A stretch of DNA of 64,000 bases, taken from assembly GCA_030681795.1 (NCBI GenBank), contig JAUXRG010000016.1, positions 1 to 64,000 on the forward strand, in the 5' to 3' direction. Position numbers and translations under genes: made by a program. This document shows positions 33,705 to 41,995 of the stretch, piece by piece (the first letter of the stretch is position 1; each line of letters opens with the position of its first letter). The notes below the pieces were generated by a model. The model did not search any database. It was given only the letters and a program-made list of their open reading frames with translations, and was not told the DNA's origin. Source of the DNA: Rubrivivax sp. (GTDB lineage: Bacteria > Pseudomonadota > Gammaproteobacteria > Burkholderiales > Burkholderiaceae_C).

Positions 33705-34367
33705 TCAGTGGCCCGCCGCCGAGCCCGCGCCCGGGGCAGCAACGCCCTTCAACAGCGCGGCGACATCCTCGGCCACGTCCTTGGCGGTCAGCTCCGGCCG
33801 CAAGGCCAGCCGCAGCCGGCCTGCGGGGTCGAACGCGTAGGTCATGGCCGTATGCTCCATGGTGTAGCTGCCGGCGGCGGGCACCTTGCGATAAAAGACC
33901 TTGAAATGGTCCGCCGTCTCCTTGGTGCGGGCCGGATCGGCCCGCAGGCCGACGAAGCTGGGGTGAAACGCGGCGGTGTAGGCCTGCACGGTTTCGGGCG
34001 TGTCACGCTCCGGATCGATGGTGACGAACAGCATCTGCACTTTCGTGCCGTCGTCGCCCAGCAAGCTCATCGCCTCCGCGGCGCGGGCCAGCGCGGCGGG
34101 GCAGACGTCGGGGCACTGCACGAATCCGAAGAAAAGCAGCACCACCTTGCCGCGAAAGTCGGCCAGGCTGCGCTGGTGACCCTGAGGGTCGGTGAGCCGG
34201 AAGTCGAGCCCGTACTTCGCGCCGGTGATGTCCAGCCCGTGCGCACGCGGCGCGTCCTTGGGCGAACACCCGAGCAAGGCCACCGCGGCCACCATGGCGA
34301 CCAGCCCCCCGCGGCGGGTCAACAAGTCCGGCCGAGGGTCGGCCCGGGGGTGGCGATGGAGTCTCAC
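33705..34367 (-). CDS. SCO1/SenC family copper chaperone lipoprotein
   Basis: The ~220-residue protein has a lipobox ALLGC (C34 from the GTG start) and a thioredoxin-like Sco domain with CPDVCP (C85, C89) and the metal His in MEHTAMTY. Sco proteins deliver or reduce the Cu_A site of cytochrome c oxidase in the periplasm. Start choice is uncertain: TTG 34376 is also in frame. It is first in the minus-strand cluster, 162 bases upstream of the second NosL gene. The gap between them (33543-33704) shows no gene. Confidence 0.9.
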   Translation of the reverse strand: MRLHRHPRADPRPDLLTRRGGLVAMVAAVALLGCSPKDAPRAHGLDITGAKYGLDFRLTDPQGHQRSLADFRGKVVLLFFGFVQCPDVCPAALARAAEAMSLLGDDGTKVQMLFVTIDPERDTPETVQAYTAAFHPSFVGLRADPARTKETADHFKVFYRKVPAAGSYTMEHTAMTYAFDPAGRLRLALRPELTAKDVAEDVAALLKGVAAPGAGSAAGH

Positions 34368-34523
34368 GACGCCCAATGTAACAAACCGGTGGGGAGGCGC
34401 CGAACCGGGTGTGAAACCAGGAACCTGCCGCTCAGGGTGCCGTGGTGGGCGATGCGCGCGGGCCGCTCAAAGCACCGGCGTCCACGGTGGGTCAAGGCGG
34501 CGACGCAGGCGGCTTGTGCGATC

Positions 34524-34537
34524 TTGATGTAGCGCAA
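34524..34537 (+). promoter_or_regulatory. FNR/ANR-like half-conserved site upstream of the rhodanese gene
   Basis: TTGAT-GTAG-CGCAA matches TTGAT-N4-ATCAA in eight of ten positions. A -10-like TATACC lies at 34563-34568, putting the site near -44, close to the class-II activator position. Between them is the perfect dyad GGGTA-AA-TACCC (34549-34560). Oxygen- or NO-responsive control is inferred. Confidence 0.45.
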
Positions 34538-34619
34538 TACCGACCTACGGGTAAATACCCACTATACCCGCAGTGCCCCTCAGGGGGAGTTCCGGTATTC
34601 CGCTTCTTTGGAGGTTTGC

Positions 34620-35153
34620 ATGAGATCCGTTTTCCGCCGTTTGGCCCTCCCTGCCGCTTTGGCCGCTGCCTTGTGCGGCGCTGCCTGGGCCGAAAAACCC
34701 ATGCCCGTGGCCAGCGCGGCCGAGCAGGCCACGCTCGAAAAGTTCGTCAATGCCTACATGAGCGGCCTGCCGGACAACGACTACTACGACGTCACGAGCG
34801 AGGATGTGGCCAACCGCATCAAGGGCGGCAAGAAGGACTTCGTGATCGTGGACGTGCGCGTGCCCAAGGACAAGAAGTTCGACAAGGGCCACTTGCCCGG
34901 CGCCATGTACGTGGGCGTGATGGATCTGGCCAAGCCCGAATCGCTGGCCAAGCTGCCGCGCGACAAGGACATCATCGTGCACTGCGACACCGGGCAGCAG
35001 CAGAACAAGGCCGTCACCGCGCTTCGCCTGCTGGGATACAAGGCGTACGCGATGAAGTGGGGCTACATGGCCTGGTCGCCGGCGCCACCCACGGCGGCGA
35101 CGCTGGGTGAAATCCAGAAATCCATCACCGCCGGCTTCCCGGTCGAGAAATAA
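34620..35153 (+). CDS. Periplasmic rhodanese-like sulfurtransferase
   Basis: The 177-residue protein has a Sec signal peptide (cleavage near AWA|EK, residue 24) and one rhodanese domain: IVDVRVPKDKKFDKGHLPGAM and the active-site cysteine C122 in IIVHCDTGQQQNKA. The loop lacks the Arg of classical CxxGxR, so activity on thiosulfate is uncertain. GGAGG lies six bases before ATG 34620. It is divergent from the Sco/NosL operon and may handle sulfane sulfur or protect copper sites; that link is inference. Confidence 0.87.
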   Translation: MRSVFRRLALPAALAAALCGAAWAEKPMPVASAAEQATLEKFVNAYMSGLPDNDYYDVTSEDVANRIKGGKKDFVIVDVRVPKDKKFDKGHLPGAMYVGVMDLAKPESLAKLPRDKDIIVHCDTGQQQNKAVTALRLLGYKAYAMKWGYMAWSPAPPTAATLGEIQKSITAGFPVEK

Positions 35154-35448
35154 GCCCGGCGGCCAGCAGCGCGGGCCAGAGCCACAGGCTGAGGAACCAG
35201 CGCGCGACGCGGGCGGCTGAAAGCGGCCGCGTCTCGTGCTGCGCCACCTTGGCGAACAGCACCACGGCGCCCGCCACCACATAGAGCAGCAGCGTGCCGT
35301 AGATGGCCACGCGCGCGCCGTAGCCGCCACTGAAGGCGTCCGCCAGGACGCGGCCCAGCAGCGCGGCCACCGGCACCGACAGCAGCAGGGCCAGAACCAC
35401 GCCGGCCAGGGCGTGGCGCAGGCGCCAGAGCGGGTCATTCGACCTCAC
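35125..35448 (-). CDS. Small membrane protein, unknown
   Basis: The 107-residue frame encodes three hydrophobic helices (LAGVVLALLLSVPVAALLG, VAIYGTLLLYVVAGAVVLF, RWFLSLWLWPALLAAGL). The start would be GTG 35448. Its end overlaps the 3' end of the rhodanese gene by 29 bases in convergent orientation. The protein-like hydrophobic pattern supports it, but I recognise no family. Confidence 0.55.
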   Translation of the reverse strand: MRSNDPLWRLRHALAGVVLALLLSVPVAALLGRVLADAFSGGYGARVAIYGTLLLYVVAGAVVLFAKVAQHETRPLSAARVARWFLSLWLWPALLAAGLISRPGSRR

Positions 35449-35567
35449 AAAGCACTTTCATTTCGAATCCCAAGTACTTCATTTGGAAAGAGTTTTTCGG
35501 TTTAGGGTCGTCCGCAAAATCCGTTTGTAAGTGCTTGATTTGATTGATTTTTTTCCGGCCCGCGGCA

Positions 35568-35596
35568 TTGACCCGGAGATTTCGCTCGGTTAGAGT
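35568..35596 (+). promoter_or_regulatory. mraZ promoter (Pmra)
   Basis: TTGACC (35568-35573), a 17-base spacer and TAGAGT (35591-35596) form a good sigma-70 promoter, with transcription expected near 35603. It would drive the whole division and cell-wall cluster. The surrounding 185 bases between the small membrane protein and mraZ are AT-rich compared with the window. Confidence 0.7.
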
Positions 35597-35630
35597 GGGA
35601 CTTCGTGTCGATTAGTGGGGTTTTGTGGTG
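35596..35630 (+). promoter_or_regulatory. MraZ operator: four pentamers phased at 10 bp
   Basis: TGGGA (35596), TGTCG (35606), TGGGG (35616) and TGGTG (35626) recur exactly every 10 bases, each followed by a 5-base spacer. MraZ represses its own operon by binding TGGGN repeats with 5-base spacers; here the array starts at the last base of the -10 box and runs to the mraZ start. The second repeat is degenerate. Confidence 0.65.
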
Positions 35631-35633
35631 GCA

Positions 35634-36068
35634 ATGGTTTTTCGCGGGGGTCCGGTGCTCACGCTGGACGGGAAGGGGCGCATCACCGTGCCGGCCCGTT
35701 GGCGCGAGTTGCTCATGACCCACGTGAACGGCCAAATGGTCGTGGCGAAGAACCCCGACGGCTGCCTGTCGCTGTACCCGCTGCCGGTGTGGGAGCAGTT
35801 CGAGAGCAGCGTGCTCTCGCTGACCACGGAAGACGAGGCCTGGCGGCGCTTCTTCATCGGCAGCGCCACCGAGGTCGAGGTCGACAGCGCCTCGCGCGTG
35901 CTCATTCCGCCCGAGCTGCGCAGCTGGGCGGGGCTGGAGCGTGAGGTGAAGTTCATGGGCGTGGGCTCACACTTCGAATTGTGGGACATGGCGCGCCATG
36001 AAGCCCACGAGGCCGAGGCGCTGGCCAAGGGCCGCCCGGCGGCGTTGCGCAGCCTGGTCATCCGGTGA
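35634..36068 (+). CDS. mraZ: Transcriptional regulator MraZ
   Basis: The 144-residue protein has the two AbrB-like repeats of Mra[18 protein letters not shown] (residues ~10-27) and [21 protein letters not shown] (~82-102). It binds the operator in front of its own gene and represses the dcw cluster. ATG 35634 fits the family start (VFRGG). GTG codons at 35625 and 35628 are also in frame but lie inside the operator. Its stop overlaps the rsmH GTG start. Confidence 0.92.
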   Translation: MVFRGGPVLTLDGKGRITVPARWRELLMTHVNGQMVVAKNPDGCLSLYPLPVWEQFESSVLSLTTEDEAWRRFFIGSATEVEVDSASRVLIPPELRSWAGLEREVKFMGVGSHFELWDMARHEAHEAEALAKGRPAALRSLVIR

Positions 36069-37000
36069 GCGCCGCGCAGGCATGGTCGCACACCACCGTG
36101 TTGCTCACCGAGGCCGTGCAGGCCCTGGTGACGCAGCCGGCGGGCCTCTACGTCGACGGCACTTTCGGCCGCGGCGGGCATGCGCGCTCGGTGCTCGCGC
36201 GGCTTGCGCCCACGGGTCGGCTGCTGGCCTTCGACAAGGACCCCGAGGCGGTGGCGGCGGCGGCACAGATCACCGATGCGCGTTTCACCATCTGCCACGC
36301 CAGCTTCGCCGACATGCCGGCCGAGCTGGCCGCGCGCGGCATCTCGCAGGTGCAGGGTGTGCTGCTCGATCTGGGCGTGAGCTCACCGCAGATCGACAAC
36401 CCCGCGCGCGGTTTCAGTTTTCGTTTCGATGCCCGGCTGGACATGCGCATGGACACCACGCGCGGCGAGACGGCGGCCGAATTCCTGGAGCGCGCCCCAG
36501 CGCGCCAGATCGAGGAGGTGATTCGTGAATATGGCGAGGAACGGTTTGCTTTTCAGATTGCAAAGGCGCTTGTCGCTCGCCGCGAGAGCGGGGCTCCCGT
36601 TCGAACCACAGGGGAGCTTTCCGCGCTCGTGGCTCGTGCGGTCAAAACCCGCGAGCCGGGCCAGGACCCTGCAACGCGCACATTTCAAGCTCTTCGGATT
36701 CATGTCAACGCCGAGCTTGAGGCGCTCGAACAAGGCCTAGCCGCCGCGCTTGCCTTGCTGGCCCCGCAGGGACGCCTGGTCGTGATCGCCTTCCACTCGC
36801 TCGAAGACCGCATCGTGAAGACCTTCATCGCGCGCGAGAGCCGCGACGTGCCCGACCGCCGCGCCCCCTTCGCGCCGGCCAAGCCGATGCGGCTGAAGGC
36901 CATCGCGCGCATCAAGCCCTCGGCCGAGGAAATCGCAGCCAACCCCAGGGCCCGCTCGGCCGTGCTGCGCGTGGCCGAGCGCACCGAGGTGGCGGCGTGA
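36065..37000 (+). CDS. rsmH: 16S rRNA (cytosine1402-N4)-methyltransferase RsmH
   Basis: The 311-residue enzyme methylates N4 of C1402 in the ribosomal P site. [13 protein letters not shown], the SAM motif [43 protein letters not shown] and [13 protein letters not shown] are all present. The GTG start overlaps mraZ (GTGA). A patch at about 36510-36745 uses codons rare elsewhere in the window (ATT, CGT, TAT, TTT, GCT, ACA, CTA) although the protein remains conserved, suggesting a recombined segment. Confidence 0.95.
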   Translation: MSAAQAWSHTTVLLTEAVQALVTQPAGLYVDGTFGRGGHARSVLARLAPTGRLLAFDKDPEAVAAAAQITDARFTICHASFADMPAELAARGISQVQGVLLDLGVSSPQIDNPARGFSFRFDARLDMRMDTTRGETAAEFLERAPARQIEEVIREYGEERFAFQIAKALVARRESGAPVRTTGELSALVARAVKTREPGQDPATRTFQALRIHVNAELEALEQGLAAALALLAPQGRLVVIAFHSLEDRIVKTFIARESRDVPDRRAPFAPAKPMRLKAIARIKPSAEEIAANPRARSAVLRVAERTEVAA

Positions 37001-37281
37001 CCCGGCTCAATATCGTGCTGCTCGTCGTGCTGCTGGGCAGCTGCCTGGTGCTCGTGAATACGGCCTACGAATCGCGCCGGCTCTTCGCGGCGCTGGACCA
37101 GGCGCGCGTGGAGCAGGGCCGTCTCGAGGCCGAATACAAGCGCCTGGATGCCGAACGCCAGGCCCAGGGCACGAACCTGCGGGTGGAGCGCACGGCGCGC
37201 GAGCGGCTGCAGATGCGCACCGCCACGCCCGCCGTCACGGCCTATGTCTTCGACCCCGCGGCTTCGGGGGCGCGGCCATGA
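36997..37281 (+). CDS. ftsL: Cell division protein FtsL
   Basis: The 94-residue bitopic protein has a helix at residues 3-21 ([20 protein letters not shown]) and a leucine-zipper-like periplasmic coiled coil ([25 protein letters not shown]). With FtsB and FtsQ it activates FtsWI in the divisome. The GTG start overlaps rsmH (GTGA). The coding frame ends just before a repeat element. Confidence 0.92.
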   Translation: MTRLNIVLLVVLLGSCLVLVNTAYESRRLFAALDQARVEQGRLEAEYKRLDAERQAQGTNLRVERTARERLQMRTATPAVTAYVFDPAASGARP

Positions 37282-37354
37282 GCCGGCGCACGGCCGCCCG
37301 AAGCCGGCTCGCGCCCCCTCGGGGGGCCGACGCCGCAGGCGTCCTGGGGGCCGC
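37282..37354. repeat. GC-rich intergenic repeat, copy 2 (ftsL-ftsI junction)
   Basis: GCCCCCTCGGGGGGCCG (37313-37329) is the exact reverse complement of the 17-mer at 2729-2745. It is followed by GACGCC-GCA-GGCGTC, another dyad, and by GGGGG before the ftsI ATG. The element sits inside the otherwise gap-free dcw cluster. Confidence 0.65.
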
Positions 37355-39115
37355 ATGAGCCGTGGCAACGGCACCAGCGTGCGCAGCGTGAACTACGCCA
37401 CCAGCCCGCTGCTGGCGAGCAAGACGCCGCCGTGGCGCTCGCGCTTCGTCGTCGTCCTGGTGGGCCTGGCCTTTGCGGTGCTGCTCGGCCGCGCCGTGCA
37501 CCTGCAGATCTGGGCCAGCGATTTCTATCGGGCGCAGGGCGAAAAGCGCTTCGTCCACAAACTCAAATTGCCCGCCAGTCGCGGGCGCATCTTCGATCGC
37601 AACGGCCTGGTGCTGGCCACCAGCGTCGCGCTGCCCTCGGTGCAGGTCGACGCCAAGACCTTCGCGGCCGACACCGCCCAGCGCCGTGCCATGGCGCGCG
37701 CGCTGGGCATGAGCCCGGCCGATCTCGGCCAGCGGCTGGACGGCGCCACGGGCGTCGTCACCCTGCGCCGGCTGGTCGAAGAGCCGGTGTGGCGCGAGAT
37801 CCAGGCGCTGGGGCTCAAGGGCGTGCAAGAGGTGCGCGAGTACAAGCGCCGCTACCCCGAGGGCGAGTCGGCCGCGCACGTGGTGGGTTTTACGAATATC
37901 GACGACCGCGGGCAAGAGGGCATCGAGCTCGCCTTCCAGGGCCAGCTCGAAGGCCGCTCCGGCGCGCGCACCGTGGTGCGCGACCGCCTGGGCCGCGTGA
38001 TCGAAGACGTCGGCGACCAGGCCGACCCCGTGAACGGCCGCGACATCACGCTTTCGGTGGATTCCAAGGTGCAGTTCTTCGCCTACCAGCGGGTGCGCGA
38101 CGCCGTGCAGCAGAACCGCGCCAAGGCCGGCAGCGTGGTCGTGCTCGACGTGCAGACCGGCGAGGTGCTGGCTCTGGCCAACTACCCGAGCTACGACCCG
38201 GCCGAGCGCAACAACCTCACGGGCGGGCAGATGCGCAACCGCGCGCTGACCGACGTCTTCGAGCCCGGCTCGACGATGAAGCCGCTGGTCGTGGCCTGGG
38301 CGCTGGATACCGGCCGCGTCAAGGCCGACACCGTCATCCACACCGCGCCGGGCAGCCTGGTGGTCGGCCCGCTGGTGGTCAAGGACGCCCACCCGTACGC
38401 GGCACTGACGGTGCAGGAGGTGATCCAGAAATCCAGCAACGTCGGCGCCGCGCGCATCGCCATGCAGATGCCCGCGCGCGAGCTCTGGGAGCTCTTCAGC
38501 AACATCGGTTATGGCCAGAAGCCGCAGATCGCCTTCCCCGGCGCCGTCACCGGGCGGCTCAAGCCCTACAAGAACTGGCGGCCGGTGGAGCAGGCGACCA
38601 TGGCCTACGGCTACGGCCTGTCGGCCTCGCTGCTGCAGATGGCGCGCGCCTACACCGTGCTGGCGCGTGACGGGGATGTCATCCCGGTGACCCTGCTGCG
38701 CCAGGATCAGCCCGCGGTGGGCCTGCGCGTGCTCAAGCCCGAGACCACGCGCGAGATCCGCCGGATGCTGCAGATGGCCGCCGGCCCCGGCGGCACGGGA
38801 CCGAAGGCGCAGACCATCGGTTACTCGGTGGGCGGCAAGAGCGGCACGGCGCACAAGCAGGAAGGCAAGGGCTACGCCAGCAACAAATACCGCGCCTGGT
38901 TCGTGGGCATGGCGCCCATAGGCACGCCGCGCATCATCGTGGCGGTGATGGTGGACGAGCCCAGCGCCGGCCGCCACTTCGGCGGCGACGTCGCCGCCCC
39001 GGTATTCAGCGAAGTCGTGCAGCAGACCTTGCGCATGATGAATGTGGCGCCCGACATCGATGTCAAGGCGCAGATCAGCGCCAAGCCCCTGGCCGCCGAG
39101 CTGGAGAGCTTCTGA
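37355..39115 (+). CDS. ftsI: Peptidoglycan D,D-transpeptidase FtsI (PBP3)
   Basis: The 586-residue class-B penicillin-binding protein has one membrane helix (residues ~30-48), the PBP dimer domain, and a transpeptidase domain with S306-T-M-K (nucleophile S306), S360-S-N and K495-S-G-T-A. It cross-links septal peptidoglycan with FtsW. ATG 37355 is fixed by homology; GGGGG lies before it. The stop is followed one base later by murE. Confidence 0.96.
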   Translation: MSRGNGTSVRSVNYATSPLLASKTPPWRSRFVVVLVGLAFAVLLGRAVHLQIWASDFYRAQGEKRFVHKLKLPASRGRIFDRNGLVLATSVALPSVQVDAKTFAADTAQRRAMARALGMSPADLGQRLDGATGVVTLRRLVEEPVWREIQALGLKGVQEVREYKRRYPEGESAAHVVGFTNIDDRGQEGIELAFQGQLEGRSGARTVVRDRLGRVIEDVGDQADPVNGRDITLSVDSKVQFFAYQRVRDAVQQNRAKAGSVVVLDVQTGEVLALANYPSYDPAERNNLTGGQMRNRALTDVFEPGSTMKPLVVAWALDTGRVKADTVIHTAPGSLVVGPLVVKDAHPYAALTVQEVIQKSSNVGAARIAMQMPARELWELFSNIGYGQKPQIAFPGAVTGRLKPYKNWRPVEQATMAYGYGLSASLLQMARAYTVLARDGDVIPVTLLRQDQPAVGLRVLKPETTREIRRMLQMAAGPGGTGPKAQTIGYSVGGKSGTAHKQEGKGYASNKYRAWFVGMAPIGTPRIIVAVMVDEPSAGRHFGGDVAAPVFSEVVQQTLRMMNVAPDIDVKAQISAKPLAAELESF

Positions 39116-39116
39116 G

Positions 39117-40616
39117 ATGGTCACCGTGCTCGACTCCGCCCCCGCCGCCGCACAGTGGCTGGCCGCGCACGTGCGGGGCACGCTGCGCACCGACAGCCGC
39201 GCCGTGCAGCCGGGCGACGGCTTCATCGCCTGGCCCGGCCGCGCCCACGACGGCCGGGCCTTCGTGGGCGCGGCCCTCGCGGCCGGCGCCAGCGCCTGCC
39301 TGGTCGAGCACGAGGGCGTGGCGGCCTATGGCTTGACCGATGCACGCGTGGCCGCGTTGCCCGGGCTCAAGGCGGCCACCGGGGCCATCGCCGATATCTG
39401 GTTCGGCCAGCCCAGCAGCCAGTTGCAGGTGGTGGCCGCCACCGGCACCAACGGCAAGACCAGCACCACCTGGTGGATGGCGCAGGCGCTCACGGGGCTG
39501 GGCCGGCGCTGCGGCGTCGTCGGCACGCTGGGGGTGGGTGAACCCGGCCAGGTGCAGCCCACCGGCCTGACCACGCCCGACCCCGTCGCGCTGCATGGCA
39601 CGTTGCGCCGCTTCGTCGACCAGGGCTTCGCGGCCTGCGCGCTGGAGGCCTCGTCGATCGGCATCGTCGAACATCGTTTGGCGGCCGTTCGCCTCACGGT
39701 GGCGCTTTTCACCAACTTCACGCGCGACCATCTCGACTACCACGGCAGCATGGCCGCGTACTGGGCCGCCAAGCGCGCGCTGTTCGGCTGGCCGGGCCTG
39801 CGCGCCGCGGTGCTCAATATCGACGACGAGCAGGGTGCGGCGCTGGCGGCCAGGCTGGCCGTGGGCGCGCTCGATATCTGGAGCGTCTCGCTGCGCCGGG
39901 CGGCGCGGCTGCAGGCGCAGGGGCTGCACACCACCGAATACGGCCTGGCCTTCGACGTCGTCGAAGGCGCGCAGCGCGAGCCGGTGTGCTCGACGCTGGT
40001 GGGCGAGTTCAACGCCTCCAACCTGATGGTCGTGCTGGGCGGCCTGCGCGCCCTGGGCGTGCCGCTGGCGGATGCCGCCGCGGCGGCCGCGCAGCTCGGC
40101 GCCGTGCCCGGGCGGTTGCAGCGCGTGGCCGGGCCCGGTTCCTCCAGCCCGGTGGAAGTGGTGGTGGACTACGCCCACACGCCCGATGCGCTAAGCAAGG
40201 TGATCAAGGCGCTGCGGCCCCTGGTGCAGGCGCGCGGCGGCCGGCTGTGGTGCGTATTCGGCTGTGGCGGCAACCGCGACGCCACCAAGCGCCCGCTGAT
40301 GGGGGCCATCGCCACCTGCGGGGCCGACCGCGTGGTGCTCACCAGCGACAACCCGCGCGACGAAGCGCCCGAGGCCATCCTGGCGCAGATCCTCGCCGGC
40401 GTGGTCGGCCACGACGAGGTCGACGTCATCGAAGACCGCCGCCAGGCCATCCACCACGCCGTGCAGCTGGCCGCCCCCGGCGACGTGGTGCTGCTCGCCG
40501 GCAAGGGGCACGAGGAGTACCAGGAAGTGGCCGGCGTTCGCCGCCCCTTCTCCGACTTGCTGGAAGCCCGCGCCGCGCTCGCCCTGCGCGAACTGCGCGA
40601 AGGGGCGGCGACATGA
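39117..40616 (+). CDS. murE: UDP-MurNAc-tripeptide synthetase MurE (meso-DAP adding)
   Basis: The 499-residue Mur ligase has ATP loop ATGTNGKTSTTW, TTPDPV, LEASSIGI, TNFTRDHLDYHG and the meso-diaminopimelate-specific DNPR motif (TSDNPRDEAPEAI). It adds meso-DAP to UDP-MurNAc-Ala-Glu in the cytoplasm. ATG 39117 is two bases after the ftsI stop. The stop overlaps murF (ATGA). Confidence 0.96.
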   Translation: MVTVLDSAPAAAQWLAAHVRGTLRTDSRAVQPGDGFIAWPGRAHDGRAFVGAALAAGASACLVEHEGVAAYGLTDARVAALPGLKAATGAIADIWFGQPSSQLQVVAATGTNGKTSTTWWMAQALTGLGRRCGVVGTLGVGEPGQVQPTGLTTPDPVALHGTLRRFVDQGFAACALEASSIGIVEHRLAAVRLTVALFTNFTRDHLDYHGSMAAYWAAKRALFGWPGLRAAVLNIDDEQGAALAARLAVGALDIWSVSLRRAARLQAQGLHTTEYGLAFDVVEGAQREPVCSTLVGEFNASNLMVVLGGLRALGVPLADAAAAAAQLGAVPGRLQRVAGPGSSSPVEVVVDYAHTPDALSKVIKALRPLVQARGGRLWCVFGCGGNRDATKRPLMGAIATCGADRVVLTSDNPRDEAPEAILAQILAGVVGHDEVDVIEDRRQAIHHAVQLAAPGDVVLLAGKGHEEYQEVAGVRRPFSDLLEARAALALRELREGAAT

Positions 40617-41995
40617 TGACCCTGGCCCAGGCCCACGCGCTGCTGCCCGCGAGCCGGCTCGTCGGTGACGGTGCGGCGCTCATCACCCGCGTGCACAGCG
40701 ACACGCGCAGCGTGCAGCCGGGTGACCTCTTCGTGGCACTGCGCGGCGAGCGCTTCGACGGCCACGACTACCTGGCCCAGGCCCAGGCCGCAGGCGCCGC
40801 GGCAGCCCTGGCCGAGCGGGGCTTGAGCGCGCAGCGGCCCGGGTTGCAGGTCGCCGATTCGCTGCAGGGCCTGCAGCAACTCGCCGCCGCCTGGCGCGCG
40901 CGCTTGGCCTTGCCGCTGATCGCGGTCACCGGCAGCAACGGCAAGACCACCGTCACGCAGATGGTCGCGGCCATGCTGCGCGCCTGGCTGGGCGAGGCCG
41001 CACTGGCCACGGTGGGCAACCTCAACAACCACATCGGCGTGCCGCTCACGCTGCTGCGGCTGCGCGATTCACACCGCGCAGCGGTGCTCGAGCTCGGCAT
41101 GAACCACCCCGGCGAGATCGCCCTGCTCGCCGGCTTGGCCGCGCCGACCATTGCGCTCGTCAACAACGCGCAGCGCGAGCACCAGGAATTCATGGCCAGC
41201 GTGGAGGCGGTGGCGCGCGAGAACGGCAGCGTCATCGCGGCATTGCCCGCCGACGGCATGGTGGTCATTCCGGCCGACGACGCCTTCACGCCGCTGTGGC
41301 GCGAGCTGGCCGGTGCGCGCCGGGTGATGACTTTTGCACCCGAGGGTGCGGCCGACGTCAGCGCGCAGGCCGAGTGGCTGGCCGATCGGCAGGACGAGGC
41401 GCAGCGCTGGGCGCTGACCCTGCGCACGCCGGCGGGCACCGTGGACACCACGCTGGCCCAGGCCGGCCGCCACAACCTGCGCAATGCGCTGGCCGCCACG
41501 GCCTGCGCGCTGGCCGCGGGCGCGCCGCTGGCCGCGGTGGCGCAGGGCCTGGCCGACTTCCGCCCAGTGGCCGGGCGCTCGCAGACGCGGCATCTGAATT
41601 TCGCCGGTCGCAGCCTCACGCTCATCGACGACAGCTACAACGCCAACCCCGATTCGGCGCTCGCCGCCATTGCGGTGCTGGCCGCGCAGCCCGGCCCGCG
41701 CTGGCTGGTGCTGGGCGATATGGGCGAGGTGGGCGGCGAGGGTCCGAGCTTGCACGCCGAGGTGGGCGCGCAGGCGCGCCGCAGCGGCATCGAGCATTTC
41801 TGGGCTGCCGGCGCGCTGTGCGCGCATGCCGGGGCCGATCGTCATTTCGACACCGTCGAGGCGCTGCTGCAGGCCTTGCCGCAGGCGCCCCGGGCGGCGT
41901 CGGCACTCGTCAAGGGATCGCGCTTCATGAAGATGGAACGGGTGGTGCAGGCCCTGGTGCGGGCGGCCGGGCAGGGGGCATCGCATGCTGCTTAG
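40613..41995 (+). CDS. murF: UDP-MurNAc-tripeptide D-Ala-D-Ala ligase MurF
   Basis: The 460-residue ligase carries [37 protein letters not shown] and [10 protein letters not shown], all MurF hallmarks. It adds D-Ala-D-Ala to complete the pentapeptide precursor. ATG 40613 overlaps the murE stop; a second ATG follows directly. Its last 11 bases overlap mraY. Confidence 0.96.
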   Translation: MMTLAQAHALLPASRLVGDGAALITRVHSDTRSVQPGDLFVALRGERFDGHDYLAQAQAAGAAAALAERGLSAQRPGLQVADSLQGLQQLAAAWRARLALPLIAVTGSNGKTTVTQMVAAMLRAWLGEAALATVGNLNNHIGVPLTLLRLRDSHRAAVLELGMNHPGEIALLAGLAAPTIALVNNAQREHQEFMASVEAVARENGSVIAALPADGMVVIPADDAFTPLWRELAGARRVMTFAPEGAADVSAQAEWLADRQDEAQRWALTLRTPAGTVDTTLAQAGRHNLRNALAATACALAAGAPLAAVAQGLADFRPVAGRSQTRHLNFAGRSLTLIDDSYNANPDSALAAIAVLAAQPGPRWLVLGDMGEVGGEGPSLHAEVGAQARRSGIEHFWAAGALCAHAGADRHFDTVEALLQALPQAPRAASALVKGSRFMKMERVVQALVRAAGQGASHAA

